Source: Strongylocentrotus purpuratus
Taxonomy: Eukaryota > Echinodermata > Echinoidea > Camarodonta > Strongylocentrotidae
NCBI RefSeq assembly: GCF_000002235.5
Contig: NW_022145521.1
Location: 735,501-799,500 of the forward strand
Direction of reading: 5' to 3'
DNA length: 64,000 nucleotides
Each line of letters begins with the position of its first letter. Within the stretch, counting starts at the first letter, position 1. A program made the translations under genes and the position numbers. This document shows positions 30,101-42,780 of this stretch, one piece after another. The notes beneath the pieces were generated by a model. That model did not search any database. It was not told the DNA's origin and saw only the letters and a program-made list of their open reading frames with translations.

Positions 30101-31373
30101 TACCAGTACCTGGAAATGTCATCTCATGGAAGGTCTTTACGTGCTGTTTTTTTCCATTTAAAAACAAATACATGTAGCTGTTTAAAATGATATTGCCCAG
30201 TTGCCTGTTGGTGAACTAGAAATGTTAAATTTGTATTGTGTTTGAAGTTTATCTTTAGTACCTTTTATGAGACACTTAGTTTTTTGTGTTTTTTTAATTT
30301 TTTTTCACGCAATGACTTGTTTGATTTTGCCAGGAAATTGTTCTTTGTGAACAAGGTATGTACACATGTACATACAAGGAAACAACTTTAGGTATAGCAT
30401 GTACGCTAGACATATTTTTGAAGGAAAACTGGTTAAAAATCATTTCAAATTGATGTCATGCAATATTTACTGGACCAGCAAAATGAAAATGATTGAGAAA
30501 CTGGCTAAATTGTTTTTATGCAGTGAATGGATAGACAAGCTAAATGGAAGTCAATTTTGATGGATTCAATTTGAATGTTGCTTTTTGATATCACCAGACA
30601 TCCTGACAAGACAAGTCATCAGCCTGATTTATATTCTGTAATTTATAATATTGCTTTCTCTCTATCTTTTCCCCCTTTACTACAGACCGAAGCCCTGCCA
30701 ATGCTGTACAATGTGTGTGCCTCTTGTCATGTTCATCTTAACTATGGGTTGTATGGTCATCACAGGGGGTCTAATCTGGATGCATTTCAACCTCAAACAA
30801 GATCTAGATAACCTCAGAAGATCGCTAGAAAAAGGTATGAAAACAAATAATTGTGGAGGACCAGGAAAACATTAAAGTAGATATTCATTGATTTTAAAAA
30901 CTAACTGAATTTCATTATTGCAAAGTTAAAACTTTGATTCGACAATGTTATCAAAATTCAATGCTTGGAAACATTTGAAGTAATGATTATTATAAATTAT
31001 AAAACGCTTAAATACTGCCCCGGCATAGCACCTGAAGAGCTCTCCGAATGCTGCTGAGATGTGTGAGATCACAGTATGGACACGATTTGCACAAGCAGAC
31101 GATGTCCCATGCCATCTCACACATTTTTAGTGCCTGTGTTTTCATCTATTCTTGAGTTCTTTCTCTTACTTCACTACCGTCAGGCTAAATGTATAATCTA
31201 TTGCCTCACTCCGAACCCCGCACATGATTTTATTTTGATGACAAATGCAGCGATACAAAAATAAAGGAATCTGTCGCTTGTAAACAAAATAAGACGCCAT
31301 TGAATATTCAGCTGCACACACCGCGGTATGTTCGGCGTTTCAAGAGGGAACAAATGCCGTCCTTAATATCATT

Positions 31374-31410
<37 letters not shown>

Positions 31411-34400
31411 TCAATTCGAAAGTCGTGTTTCTTTGATTGTTAATTAACACCTACATGTATCCTGTGTATTTACAAGCAAAAGATTTTAGTTATCGGAATC
31501 GGGTCATATCCCCTTTTGAATGGTTTGACATGCCATCACATTTATATACACTAAACTCATTATAATTTGACAAATAAAAGCTTTGCAATTATGTTCATTC
31601 TTTATGGGATGTCGTCTGCTTGGGCAGTATTGGTCCATATAGTGACGTCATTAAAACATCGTTATTTTTCCGGCGAATCTCTCTTCTATCCCAGCTGCTA
31701 TGCAGGTGGTTGTATTTGTATTTTTATAAATCACCCGATATGTAGTTGACCTAAAACTTGTACGATGGCCATCTGTTAGCTTACCAGTTTCTAGTCATAC
31801 CATTAGTTGACATATTTGTTATTTTCTTTGAATTTCACCTTTAACCTTATAGATCATAGTATGATTGGTACACTTTATTAAAGTTACTAGCCATACTAAA
31901 GCTTTAGATCAGACCGGATTTGAAGCGATATGGCTCATTTAATGCCAGTTTTATGTTCATAACTCCATAATATGAGTGAACTCCCTTTTAGCTGTGAGCC
32001 ATCAGATTTACTTGTTTAATAGGCCAGTTAGCATGAACTGGTTTTCGCTGTACTACTTGTCTAGCTATCATTATTTTTAGGATCCCCAGGCCTGATTTTA
32101 AGTGCCCCTTACCAAGTTACCGTAACTAAATTCTACAATATGTTGAAGTTCACTAGATATGATGTCTGTCCTGACAAGTGCTACTTGTTCTTTAAGAGTA
32201 TCGATTTTAAAGTCATTTTCCAATCTAATTTTTAAAATCTTATGTTAATTTCTTTTGATTTCTCTCACTTGTCTCTCTTTCTCATTTCTTCATTTCTTTA
32301 GTTGAGATAAAAGCAGATAGTGCATCATCGCAACAGAAGACAATTCTTAGCCTTGAATCTGGGCTCGACAAATTGAGCCATCTCCCAGAAAAAGTAGATG
32401 TTGCTGATATCAAAGTAAGTTTAAACATCACTTTAAAGCCTGAATAACTTTTAACCCTGAATAACTTTTAACCCTCTGATACCTCAGTCATACTGCCAAA
32501 TTGATTCCAAATTAACTCCAAACCAACCTATACTTGATTGCTTTGTGGGATAGTATGTAACTGTCAATCTTGTTTGTCTAACTCCTTATATGCCACACAA
32601 ATGATCTCTCTGTGTCACATTTTATTTATCATGGGATAGATATAAAAAAAGGCTTAAGTTTTAAAAAAATTGTTACAAGGGCAAGATTTATCTATACTGG
32701 TGTTATAAAGATTTGTCGTTGAGCTCATCAAGACCGAAATGGGTAATTTTGCAAAGCCATTGTGTTGCACATAGCAATGATATCATCAATTTGTGCTTAT
32801 TGTTTTGTGGAAAATTGCTCATGTGGTAAACTAGCAACTGTGCAGAGAGGGAAAGAATGCAGCAGTGTTTATATTCTGTCTTGTCTGTGTGACTGGGGTA
32901 TATTAATGGGTCTGGATTATGTAGGCTATTCTGAATACTGTCTGAGTGGAAGGAACGAAAAGAAGAGTTTTGAGATAGAAATCTGGCAGGGATCCCATAT
33001 TCACAGTAGAAGGAGGAGGAGGAGATCAGGAAATCTCTAATGTTCAAGGGGATAGCCTGGACTCAACACTCAACAGGCGCCTGGGCCACATGAGCATGGT
33101 CCACATTGGCATTCTTAGGGTCTGTATTGTATATATGAGTCAAGGTTGTTAGACTTTAAGATTATGGGGAGCCGGCGTTGAATTTTGAGGCCACGTGTCC
33201 CAGACACTTGTCAGTGCCTGAGCAGTGCATGATTTCTGTGAATCACCTCTGTCCACGTTATGTACATTTTTTTCCTTAAGTTCAGTTTGTTTTATTATCA
33301 TATCGCAGCCTCAGCTAAATTACATGAAAAGTTACAATCAAATTAAAAATAACATCACATTTCATTTCTAAACAACATATTTCATATTTTCATAATACAC
33401 TGCATTTGTATATTTTTTTAAAGGTATATAATGTACAAAATACATGTAATATAATTAATAGAACTTATTCAGAGAAATATAAATACTTACAGTGTTCTTA
33501 ACCTATTTCCAGAAAATGAAACCAATTACTGATTGCTGTACAAGCAGGTTAGTATTTTAACAATGGAGACGTTATGGTGCACAGCCTCAAATGAATAGGG
33601 TCTTTGTGGGTATACTTATTTCTCTGAATCATATATTCCTATGTACTCACAGATTAATATATTAAACAAGTCACTGAGTGCTGTCCAAACAAAGCAAGAT
33701 GAATTGGATTCTTTAAAAGCCAGGATAGCAGTCCTTGAGGGCAAAACATCATCTGCATCAGTAGCCGAGCTGCAACAGGTGAGTTATAATAATAATAGTA
33801 ATACATTTTTAGAGCGCAGAAACTTATCCAAAATTAAGTATACATGTATATTCTACTGTGCTACAAGAGCTCCTGATATGCTTAGATTTACAGTCAATTG
33901 AAAAGATGTACTTTCAGTTTTGATTTAAAGATATTCACAGATGGTGATTTCCTGAGTTCAGATGGTAAGTTATCCCAGAGTTTGGGGGCTGCACAAGAGT
34001 TCATAGAGAAGTGAGTATTAAAGTAAGAGGCAGAGAGAGAGAGAGGGAGATAAAGAGAAAGAGGATAATAGCTTTCTGCAAATGAGCATTTTCACTTGTT
34101 GAGGGGACAATAGTATTGAAAAACCCCTCCCCATGGAGGAATGCAGCTTACAAGTAGATGAGGAGGATGAAGCTGTAAATGTTCTTTTAAAAAAAAAATC
34201 ACATTATAAAAGCTATGATAATGAAAGTAATGAACAATCTACATGTATGTGTTGTCTTTATTATTAATTCATTAAACGCTCATTCATGTATGACTTTTTG
34301 TTGGAATATATCTCATTTTCAGGCTGCTGAAAACTGAATTTAAAAATGCAGATTTATACCCTGTATAAATAGACCCTTTAAAATTAAAATGTGGCCATGA

Positions 34401-36915
34401 TGTCTGATAGTCGACTCAACTATTTTTGATTTGCTTCTCTCCTCTTTTCTATCGTCATCTTGTAGAATGTTGCTGAGCTTGGCAGTGAAGTAGAAGATCT
34501 CAAAGGAAAACATGAGACTCAGGATGCGAAAGTATCAGATAATGAACAAAAGATAACAGAATATGAACAAAGGATAACAGAATTATCGGTAAGATCATGA
34601 TCATAAAATCCCATCTCAAGTCTTCTTTTTCTGCATAAAAGGACTCTGAGATGTTGTGAAACATACATGTATGATGACAAAAGCATACCAAGATAGAATA
34701 ATAGTTTCTACATTCTTACTGCATGTTCGTAGATGTTCAGTGTCCTTTTGTATACCAAAGTTGACATGAAAGATCCAAAATCGAACAACCGATATTAAAC
34801 CAATCAGTATGCTGTATTAAACGAGACTCGCATTTAAAACGATAGTTCGGATTGAGCAATTAATATTTATTTTATGGAAGAGGCTACAGCCCTGCAAACA
34901 GACGAGAGTAAAGTGGAGAAATAAAAAGGGACCTTTAAAGCTTGTCTGCACTAGTTTAGCCAGGAGGGATTAGACCTCCCTGCATGGTCATTAGCATAAG
35001 AAAAAGGGGACCATTGGGGACGAACCATCACCGCTTAGGCATTGTTTGCTATATACAGGGCGCAAGTAGCTATAAGTAGTACAGTCAATTTCTACAGATT
35101 ACTATAGTATTTGTTATTGTTTGTGGATAATTTGTTTATCCTCCATATTACCTTTCAGAATGAGGTCGATACCTTAAAGAACCAAATAACTCTTTTACAA
35201 AATCCACCTACCACCCCACCAAGCCCGGAGGTAGCTCCACCCACCTCTGCTTCAAGTGCCACAACCAAACATCCTCCTGCTACAGAACCTTCAACAGGCT
35301 CGGCAAGCTCTGGACCCAATCCACAATTGATTGAAGTCAAAGAGGTACAGATTAAAGTTAATTCTAGATTTTTTAATCAGGGGTGTCATTCTGAATTATA
35401 TGTTATCTTTTTATTTTATTTAGGAAAAAGATTTTTATGGTCATTACATATAACTTTCAACAGGACTGGGGAGCTCTGGACCCAGTCCGTAATTTATTGT
35501 AGTCAAAGAGGTACACATTGAAGCTGAATTATAACTTTTATAGGGTTCCTTTCACCTAAAAAATAATTTGTGTACAAGGTTGTATGTATAATATTAAGAA
35601 CAGAATACTTTAATACCTAGTATTCTTTGGGTGATTGGGTAAGGAGTAGGGAGAAAAGATAACATCAAGATCCTGCCCCCAGAGCCTGAGTCAGGCTGGG
35701 TTCCCATGCAAATGCACACCAAACATACATTGTAAAATATTTTTAAGTGCTGGGTACCTTACTGCTGGAGTACATATTTGTTTTTTAAATTGTTTTATAG
35801 GCAGGGTCGGATTCATTTATATACAGATCTTTGGTTCTTAAGAGGTACATTGTGTAAGGTTTATCTGTTGAAATATAGTAAGGAACACTGTCCAGGAATA
35901 TCCAAGGTCTATTTCAGATCTTTAATAATTCAAGGGTTTCCCACCTTCTGATTATAATTTCAATTCAGCTTTGCAAACTCAACATATGTGGAATTTTTAT
36001 GCTTATGGAGATAAGAGATAAGGAGTTTGCAAAAATAGAGACAAGTGAAACAAATAAAAAGACAGTACATTTATCAAACGATGTGTTTCTGATTGCACCT
36101 AATTTTGCGCCTACAGGATATTACGAGAATATGGGCTGCTGTTCATGAAGTACAGAGCACTGCAACAAATCTCTCCAGAGAGCATGAGGAAGTAGTCGCC
36201 TCGTTGACTCAGCTTCGAAAGACGCTACTAAACGGTACAGCTACTTCACCTCCTTTGCTGCCCACTGTGGCTGGCCATAGCAGCTCTGCTCCACAGGGTC
36301 TTCAGGCCAGTCAGTTTGACCTGGCTCAAATGAAAGTAGATATTGAACTTCTGGTAAGTTATATTCAGCACACTCAATCCTGAAGGTAACAAATAACCCA
36401 AAATACATTTTGCTCTGCATGCTTGGGGTTCCATAATATGATGTATAATTTTTTTTTTTAATATCCAGTCTATCGGAAGTGCATGGAGATGTTATATCAG
36501 GGGATATGTGCTACACAAGCATAATATATAGCTGTTATATTATGTTGTATTCAAAATATCAGCAACCAATATTCATTCTGTAAATATTGCAAAGTATACA
36601 TGAATTCTAAATATAGGTTAAAATGTTAAAGCAATTTATGTGCAGAATGACATGAGGATGCAAAACTTTGGTGTTTTCCCCAGTTTCTGAATGACTGATA
36701 ATAATGAAAACAATTGAATCACATCATCGTCTTCTGGCCAAATCAACTCTGCCATACCCATACTACAAGTACATGTGCACACCTTAAAGAGATCCGGTAA
36801 CTTTGTCTTAAGGCCCGGTCCCACTGCACTTACCGTATATAACGGTGTATAAACCGCACTTTTTTGCCGCCGAAAAAATTTCAAAGTCGGGGGTGCGGTT
36901 AATACACGGTACACC

Positions 36916-36963
<48 letters not shown>

Positions 36964-39900
36964 TTTCAATTTATGCCCCTCCACCTGGCGCTATGCCTGG
37001 CAATGTCTCCCAGCTCGGTAATCGGTGTGTTGACTCACCACTCGGAAACTAGAACAACACTCAAATTTGTCTGTCATCTTGGTTTGAAAGTAATCTTTCT
37101 GATAGATCTCAATATGTAGTTTATAATAATAATTCCTCCAATTTTTCTTCTATTACATGGTGTACCACAAGGTTCTATCCTAGGTCCCTACTGTTTTTTA
37201 ATTTACAGTACCGTAATGATCTTACACACAAAAAAAAAAAAATCTCTGCGAAAAAGAGGGGTGCGGTTAATACACGAGGGCGGTTTATACAACGTTATTT
37301 ACGGTACGTATGCAAAGAGGATGTAAGACGTACAAAAATCTTGCCATCCGTTGGAATACGCTATGCATCCGTTATGTACTCATTGCATACGTGTTTCATA
37401 CGCTCCATCCATCGAGCATACGTCCACTATGATTTCATCCGCGCAAAAAGTTTTGAGCAGCACAAAACTTTTAGAACGGATGAACTTCCGCCGTGTACGA
37501 TGTAAATCCGGATTTAGCTCATGCTGCAATGATAATTATAAACCTTTAGGTCAGTCAGGAACCCCATGACTTTTACAAGCCGATCGCCTGTCTGATTATC
37601 AAGATATTTATGATTGAAAATCAAAATCAAATTTTGCGTTTGCCAAACGGTTTTCATAACACTACAGTCTATTGGGGAAAACGAGTACCGGTATGGTAAA
37701 ACCGGTCACTCAAAGGTTTTTACTTTTTTGAGGCACTTCTTGATCATTGTGAAGCACAATTTTTTTTAGCGCTTCAACGTAACACCATATCACAGACACT
37801 GATAACACGTAGGGCCGTGCATCTCAGATTTATCATGGTTAAACGATCCCTTTAAAGATAATTTTTTAGGAATGTCTATTCCGAGCTAGACAAATTATGC
37901 TGTCATCTATTTTGCAAAGAAAGACTTCACCTTGCCCCTCAGTATTTTGAGTCTCTATTTGATTATTATTATTATTATTATTATTATTATTTGTTCAGCA
38001 AAAATAAAGAAAATCATTGAATACAAAACAAGAGTACATTTGGAAAAGAGTCACATGGATGCCGGGAAAAGAACAAGATTAACTAAATAACTGTAACCCG
38101 AAGGGTCTTCTTTTCCGATTCATGTGACTTTACAGAAATGGTAACATAAAAAAAGGTGATTAACTAAATGATTAACTAAATAATTGTAACCCAAAGGTTT
38201 TCTTTTCCAATCCATGTGACTTTACAGAAATGGTAACAATAAAATGGTAAGGTATAACCCCTTTCATAGACTACGAGTGTCTGTCACTACTTCAACATTC
38301 ATTTATATTCTTTCTTGGGGGTATTCTATTGCAGAAGGATGAATATAACAGAAGCATTGCATCAATGCCAGTAACAGACATCATTCCGATAGAAGACTTG
38401 CCTAATTTCAACGCTACATGGTTGCAGTCATTAACAGACAGGATAGGAAGACTAGAGGAGAAAGTCAAAGAGGTAAGTAGATTTGGAGTCATGTTGATAT
38501 AATAATAATAATAATAATAATCTTTTTAAAGTCCACTCCAAATTTTATTAAGTTAAACCAAAAATGAAAATTCTTTTTGCCCAATTGATCGTGAGCCCGG
38601 CAGCCACTGAGCAGCACCAGATCGACGTTGCTCTATCCCTTATTGTTGAACACCAAACAAGGTAGCAGCAACTCCCGTCTTTTAACGTCTTTTGGTATGA
38701 CGCGCCCGGGGTTTGAACGCACGACCTCCCGGTTGTGAGGCGGACGCTCTACTGACTGAGCCAACACACCGATATGTAAATGAATAGAAATATTCACTTA
38801 CACATATACTTACACAAATGATTAAAAACAAGATAAGAATTTGTCACTGGAATGAGGTGGTCTGGGCGAAGGTCCATCTAGTTTATGTAATATTTATTTT
38901 TATATTGTTTAGAGCCATTATAATGGATGCATGATAAGAAGTAACATTTCACTGTCATTTTCTGATTGCCTTTTGTTTTCCAGCTTAAACCTGTTGATGG
39001 CAACCCCAATCTACTGAACGTCAATGTCACCAACAGCATGCAGATGCTCCTAGAACGCTCCCTTGCGCAGTTCAAGAATGATAACTTTGCTGACGTCTCT
39101 ACCCTCCAAAGTGATGTCGAAACCCTTCAGCAAGAAATAGCGGGTGCCAACTCGTTTGATAATGAAGTTGGGACTAGGATTACAGCAATCCAGGACCAGA
39201 TAAGCAATTTAAAACGAGAGTGTAGTGCCTGTACACCTGCAGAAGGAGGTAGGAATGAATACAGTATTGAGATTTTTACTGTTCCTTAAAAAGCCCTTTA
39301 CTGAATTCTTTCATTCCCATAGGCTCTAGTACACGAGTCGGTCTATTCCGGTAAGCAATGGGTTAAATGTTAGTACACAGTGTTGATTAAGGTCATGAAA
39401 TTGGAGAATAATGTTCCCTGGTGAAATGGAATTGATTTAATCTGTGATTGGTTTGTTTAGATCAGCTTTGAACGCTATAACTGCCATGTGAACTCCAATT
39501 ACACATTTTCCATGTAACCTAGTATTTTCAGATTTGCACATTAACATGGAAGGAACCTTATCTGAATTTTAGAAACAATTTCATCTGTAAGATAACTATA
39601 CATTTGTAAGTGAGTGAGCCAAACACCTCATCATCAATATTTTGTTATGTTATTTCTCAAATATACATGCATTTCAGATCAAACTTTCAAGTTCTTCCCT
39701 CATATGTACCGGTACATGTATGTACTGTAGGAGAGTAAAAGTATCCCTCATACCGATCCAGACTTTTGTAGTTGAACAATATGATAATTTTGTATGTCTA
39801 TTTTATAGTCAATGCCTGCAGAAGAAAGACATAAAATTCAGTGTAGATATACTTCACTGGCCATTAGTTTCTTGGTTACTGGAAATCTTGCTACCCGAAA

Positions 39901-40093
39901 TCCTTGAGTGGGATTTTATATCATGTCACTGTAGATGTGAAATACTATATCTTATTTATGTTATCTCTTTTCCCTTAATCTCAACCATGATATAGGACCA
40001 TTACCAGTCAATAATCCAACCGTTACCACAGGATCAACAGAAAGCCCATCAAGTACAACAGCATCAGAAAGAACAGCAGATGGTAGCAGTTAA
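21183..40093 (+). CDS. EFCAB14: EFCAB14-like membrane coiled-coil protein
   Basis: Poorly characterised single-pass membrane protein. Ten coding exons join in frame: 21183-21352 (exon from 21068), 30686-30834, 32302-32414, 33653-33778, 34466-34588, 35159-35344, 36117-36353, 38335-38472, 38984-39248, 39996-40093. They give 534 residues. The start is chosen because MKKRKEL matches the vertebrate N-terminus. Residues ~12-50 are basic then acidic/Ser-rich (DSESNSSDNEE). A Cys-rich KPCQCCTMC motif precedes the transmembrane helix (~66-88, ending GGLIWMHFNL), as in vertebrate EFCAB14. The rest is mostly heptad-like coiled coil (for example LKARIAVLEGK, ITELS, LEEKVKE), broken by a Pro/Thr/Ser-rich linker in exon 35159-35344. 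The C-terminus is Ser/Thr-rich and ends at TAA. The C-terminal EF-hand module of the human protein is not found. Family assignment rests on the N-terminal and membrane region plus overall layout. Confidence 0.85.
22703..23080. mobile_element. TTAA-flanked MITE, family B copy 1
   Basis: A 378-bp element between TTAA at 22699-22702 and 23081-23084, with termini AGGGATCGTTTAACAATG and AGGGATCCGGTAACTTTG. No coding content. The same element, inverted and interrupted by another insertion, lies at 36788-37851. Confidence 0.82.
23591..23698. repeat. Long near-perfect hairpin
   Basis: Two ~47-bp arms starting AGGGACTTTTC and ending GAAAAGTCCCT, with only a few mismatches near the base and a loop of about 14 bases. 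The distal 30 pairs (through CATAGTGGACTGCTACGTG) are perfect. It may be a tiny foldback transposon or a folded transcript. Confidence 0.8.
23777..24227. mobile_element. Inverted-repeat element cluster with a 40-bp palindrome
   Basis: The left end (GTGTCCGCACACAA) is repeated inverted at about 24146-24165 and again at about 24211-24227 (TTGTGTGTGGACAC). TTTCGGGATA occurs several times. Positions about 23806-23846 form an almost perfect palindrome centred on GGTATAACTATACC. Reads as one MITE with a duplicated end or two overlapping elements. Confidence 0.6.
27544..27602. repeat. 59-bp perfect palindrome
   Basis: Arms of 29 bp (27544-27572 and 27574-27602) are exact reverse complements around a single G at 27573. 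It is composed of ACACAGTGTAC/GTATATGTAT-type words, in the EFCAB14 large intron. Confidence 0.9.
28118..28247. mobile_element. Small inverted-repeat element
   Basis: Outer sequences AATGCATTATTGCCAATTAA and, inverted, AATGCATAATTGCCAATTAA lie about 130 bp apart, with inner TTTATTGTC/GACAATAAA pairing as well. Probably a MITE or folded remnant. Confidence 0.55.
31376..31408 (+). repeat. 33-base G homopolymer
   Basis: An uninterrupted run of 33 G in the EFCAB14 intron after exon 30686-30834. Length may be affected by sequencing or assembly. Confidence 0.9.
33779..34035 (+). repeat. Interspersed repeat after an EFCAB14 exon (SINE/LINE tail-like)
   Basis: Directly after the donor, AATAATAATAGTAATACAT leads into a stretch of the form ATTTTTAGAGCGCA... 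GTTATCCCAGAGTTTGGGGGCTGC, a layout I associate with common marine-invertebrate dispersed repeats. A related AATAATACATTACATTTATA-AAGCGC stretch occurs at 53235-53300. Classification is uncertain. Confidence 0.4.
34937..35070 (+). repeat. Interspersed repeat, copy 1
   Basis: CTGCACTAGTTTAGCCAGGA through ACCGCTTAGGCATTGTTTGC to GGCGCAAGTAGC matches, inverted, the stretch 43531-43712, which holds ~45 extra bases in the middle. No coding content. It lies in the EFCAB14 intron before exon 35159-35344. Confidence 0.75.
36809..37506. mobile_element. Second-level insertion inside MITE family B
   Basis: Sequence absent from the 22.7-kb copy. It begins AAGGCCCGGTCCCACTGC. No matching inverted end is visible on the right, so it may be a truncated DNA transposon. 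It is itself interrupted at 36831-37306. Confidence 0.6.
36831..37306. mobile_element. Third-level insertion, TA-flanked element with 25-bp inverted ends
   Basis: Ends CCGTATATAACGGTGTATAA and CCGTAAATAACGTTGTATAA (both continuing ACCGC), bounded by TA on each side (36831-36832, 37305-37306). Contains a 40-base T run (36920-36959) and a sub-terminal GGTGCGGTTAATACAC repeated near both ends. Removing it rejoins a continuous second-level sequence with a single TA. Confidence 0.75.
38505..38775 (-). repeat. tRNA-derived SINE (family 2), minus strand
   Basis: Read on the minus strand, the head resembles a tRNA with TTGGCTCAGTCAGTAGAGCG (A box) and GTGCGTTCAAACCCCGG (B box). A unique body follows, with an ATT-type tail (the ATAATAATAATAATAAT run on the plus strand at about 38502-38520). 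The anticodon region CTCACAA suggests a Val-type tRNA ancestor, but the anticodon stem is broken, so this is not a working tRNA gene. It lies in the EFCAB14 intron after exon 38335-38472. Confidence 0.7.
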
Positions 40094-42780
40094 AACTAGG
40101 GTAAGGGTAATGTTTTTTGCATGTCACTGAATATTCCAATGAAATTTTGAGAAAAAAAAATGAATTCCATTAAAACAACCAGCATTTTATCGGTGCTGAA
40201 AAATGAATATAAAGTAATATACAGGTATGTACATAGTATGTCAGGAATACATGTACATGTACCTGAACACATGTATGTATTTACTTTTAAATGAAATGAA
40301 AAAAGGTGAATATTGTACAAATACATGTACATGTACATATATGAAGAGATTATGAATGTACATGTATGTCTGAAATAATATGCTGATAACTGTTGTCCCT
40401 TGACAAATGCCTGTCATTCGGTGAAGACTTCTTCTTTAGATTCCTACCCAAAATGGCATAAGATATTTGGAAATTGCAGAAATGTATCATTCTTATTCCA
40501 TTTCTGACTTAAAAGAAAATACAACTAATTGTTTTGTTTGAGATATGTGTGCAAAATCATCCACTTAAATATTCTGGTTTCTACATATTCTTAGCAATTC
40601 TTTATTAACTGAATTTGTTTATTTTCTTCAGGTTTCTATCAGATAAGCTGTTCTAAGAATACCACTACTCCAGGGTATCATTAGAAATACTGTGCGCCAA
40701 GTCCATCTACTAGAACATCAGATTGGGTTATTGGTTTTCAGTGCATTGTGCATGTCGAAGCGGATGTTACCAAAGGAAGTACAATTCTTACAATTTGTCA
40801 GGATCGAGCAAGGAAATATGTGTGATGATGAATACTGATGCAATTGTGGAACAAACTTGCTGAAGAGGAATAACATAAAGGGTTGAAAGAGGATCAGGAG
40901 GTGTATGCAAGATTTTAATCTTCTTCTGGAAAAAGTGGCTGAGGATGAGAAGACACAGCGTGATAAAGTGATATACATGTACAGTGTATTGCTCACAACA
41001 GGATCAAATATTTGGAAAGGAAATGGTGGCCAATTTGATGATTTTACTGACAGATTTGGAATGGGATTGGACGTGCAGAGTGCCGATGAAACTTTGGAGT
41101 GGCAAGAGAATCAAGCAGAAATTAGACTCAAGGGTTAGATACCGGTAGGAAAATCTGGTTTGAGAGGAATTAGAACTAAATGAAATCTTGCTAGTGAAAT
41201 GGACGAGTCTGCACACCATTTCTTGTATTAAAAAAAAAAATTGCTGTCAGGTTGATGAGTTTTAAAAAAAATTGATATACAAAATCCCAGATATGGAAGT
41301 GTGTTTGAGGGTTGTTTATTTATTTTTTCCTAATTTTTGGTTTCACCTTAATTATCAAAGATCATTTTTCTGATGGGCAATCCTTTGCAATGTGTTCCAT
41401 ATATGTAGTACTTATGACACTTATCGATATTTTTCATCAATGAATGAAAAGTGTTTTGGTATGACTATGATACAAGGAAACACCATTACTCAGTAGTCAG
41501 ATCAAGACATTCTTCATTTTTGGAAGAAATATGTGTGGAAGAAAAGACAAAGTATGTGACGCATTGTATGAAATTGCCCTGATGATGACGTGACGTTCAT
41601 GGGTAATGTTTAGAAGCTTTACTTGTAACGGAACGATCATATCTGATGTAGAATTAAATGTTTGCACCATGTCATTACTCTATGCAACCGCTAACGAATA
41701 TGAGGAGATTGCAGTTTTGATACAGTATACCGGGAGCTTGGAATAGCAGTTTCATGTGCACTTTCATTAGATATAGGGCATGGCACAATATGCACACACA
41801 CCACTATATTGGCTATATACTAGTCCCAAAACATACCACTTGGTTTTTCTCTTTAAAAAAACACACAGAAGTCACAGAAAATTAGCAGAAACATACATTC
41901 TATGTACATGTATTGGAAGTATACAGTTAGTGTTTATCATTGTCATCATTAACATCATCATCATAATCATCATCATGGTTAATGGCCATCATATTCTCAT
42001 CATCAAAAGCCTATTTTGGGTCGTTCTACCTTAACTCCCTGTAACAAAAAAAAAAGGTTATGTGACTGACTTATCATAAAAGATTGTGGCTTTTATCCAT
42101 GATTATCTGATTAAGTCGCCTATTTATTAAAAGTTAAATCACCTTTATGTCTCTATGATTTATGTTTTTATTATTTGTTTATCAGATCATATTTAGGTAG
42201 AGGTTTGAATCGATTTTAATCTGAAATAAATAAGGGTATGTACATGTATGCCTAATGGCCATTTTCTGATTGGTAACTAACTTGGTATTATTCAATTTAT
42301 AAAATGGAAATTCATTTTCTACAAATCATAGACTTGAATGAAATGTCCATACATGTACATGTAGTGGACAAAATGGTTCTTCTTTTCATCAAAAAATGAA
42401 AAATAAGAAAATGAGTTGGAAGAAGCTTCTGGATTTTATTTGGTTATTTAATAGTTTTGGTGTGTGATGCATAAAATATAGAAATATTATTTATCATTTG
42501 CAAAAAAAACGTAGCTAGAAAAATGATATACAGTGGACATTGTATTATTGTATTCAAAAGCTATGCATAACACATCTTTCATAAATGTTTCTTTAAATGG
42601 TAATTCATAATAGATAATGTATGCAGGTAAACTTGTGCAGACTAAAACAGGTATTTAGTTTTTCTTGGCAAGTAGGAGAAGTTCAACCTAACAAAAAAAA
42701 TGAAAATGAAAAAAAGAAATAAATGATAACAACAAAATAGAGATGAAAATAGGCAAAGTGCAGCCCAATACAAGATATAA

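Larger units (their letters stand above)
21353..30685 (+). other. EFCAB14 large intron, repeat-rich
   Basis: A 9.3-kb intron between the start exon and the transmembrane exon. I see no coding exon in it. Contents recognised are listed separately: a TTAA-flanked element (22703-23080), hairpins near 23.6 and 23.8-24.2 kb, a 59-bp palindrome (27544-27602) and an inverted-repeat element (28118-28247). The stretch 24.25-27.5 kb is mostly AT-rich with many ACATGTAC words and a short tandem GCATATAACCAAAAATGCA-type repeat near 24.97-25.01 kb. The stretch 28.3-30.6 kb shows nothing identifiable. Confidence 0.6.
36788..37851. mobile_element. MITE family B copy 2, split by a nested insertion
   Basis: TTAA flanks at 36784-36787 and 37852-37855. 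Terminal parts (36788-36808 and about 37507-37851) match the 22.7-kb copy in reverse complement. The ~700 bp between them are foreign, and about 20 bp of the element are lost at the junction. It lies in the EFCAB14 intron after exon 36117-36353. Confidence 0.8.

Noticed and set aside
38692..38772. Minus-strand tRNA-Val-like gene
   Set aside because: A and B boxes are present but the anticodon and acceptor stems do not close, and a SINE body with an ATT tail follows; called as SINE.
40905..41138. 77-codon frame after the EFCAB14 stop, checked for an EF-hand
   Set aside because: Contains acidic residues (for example FDDFTDRF) but no EF-hand loop pattern and no splice signals linking it in frame; treated as 3' flank.
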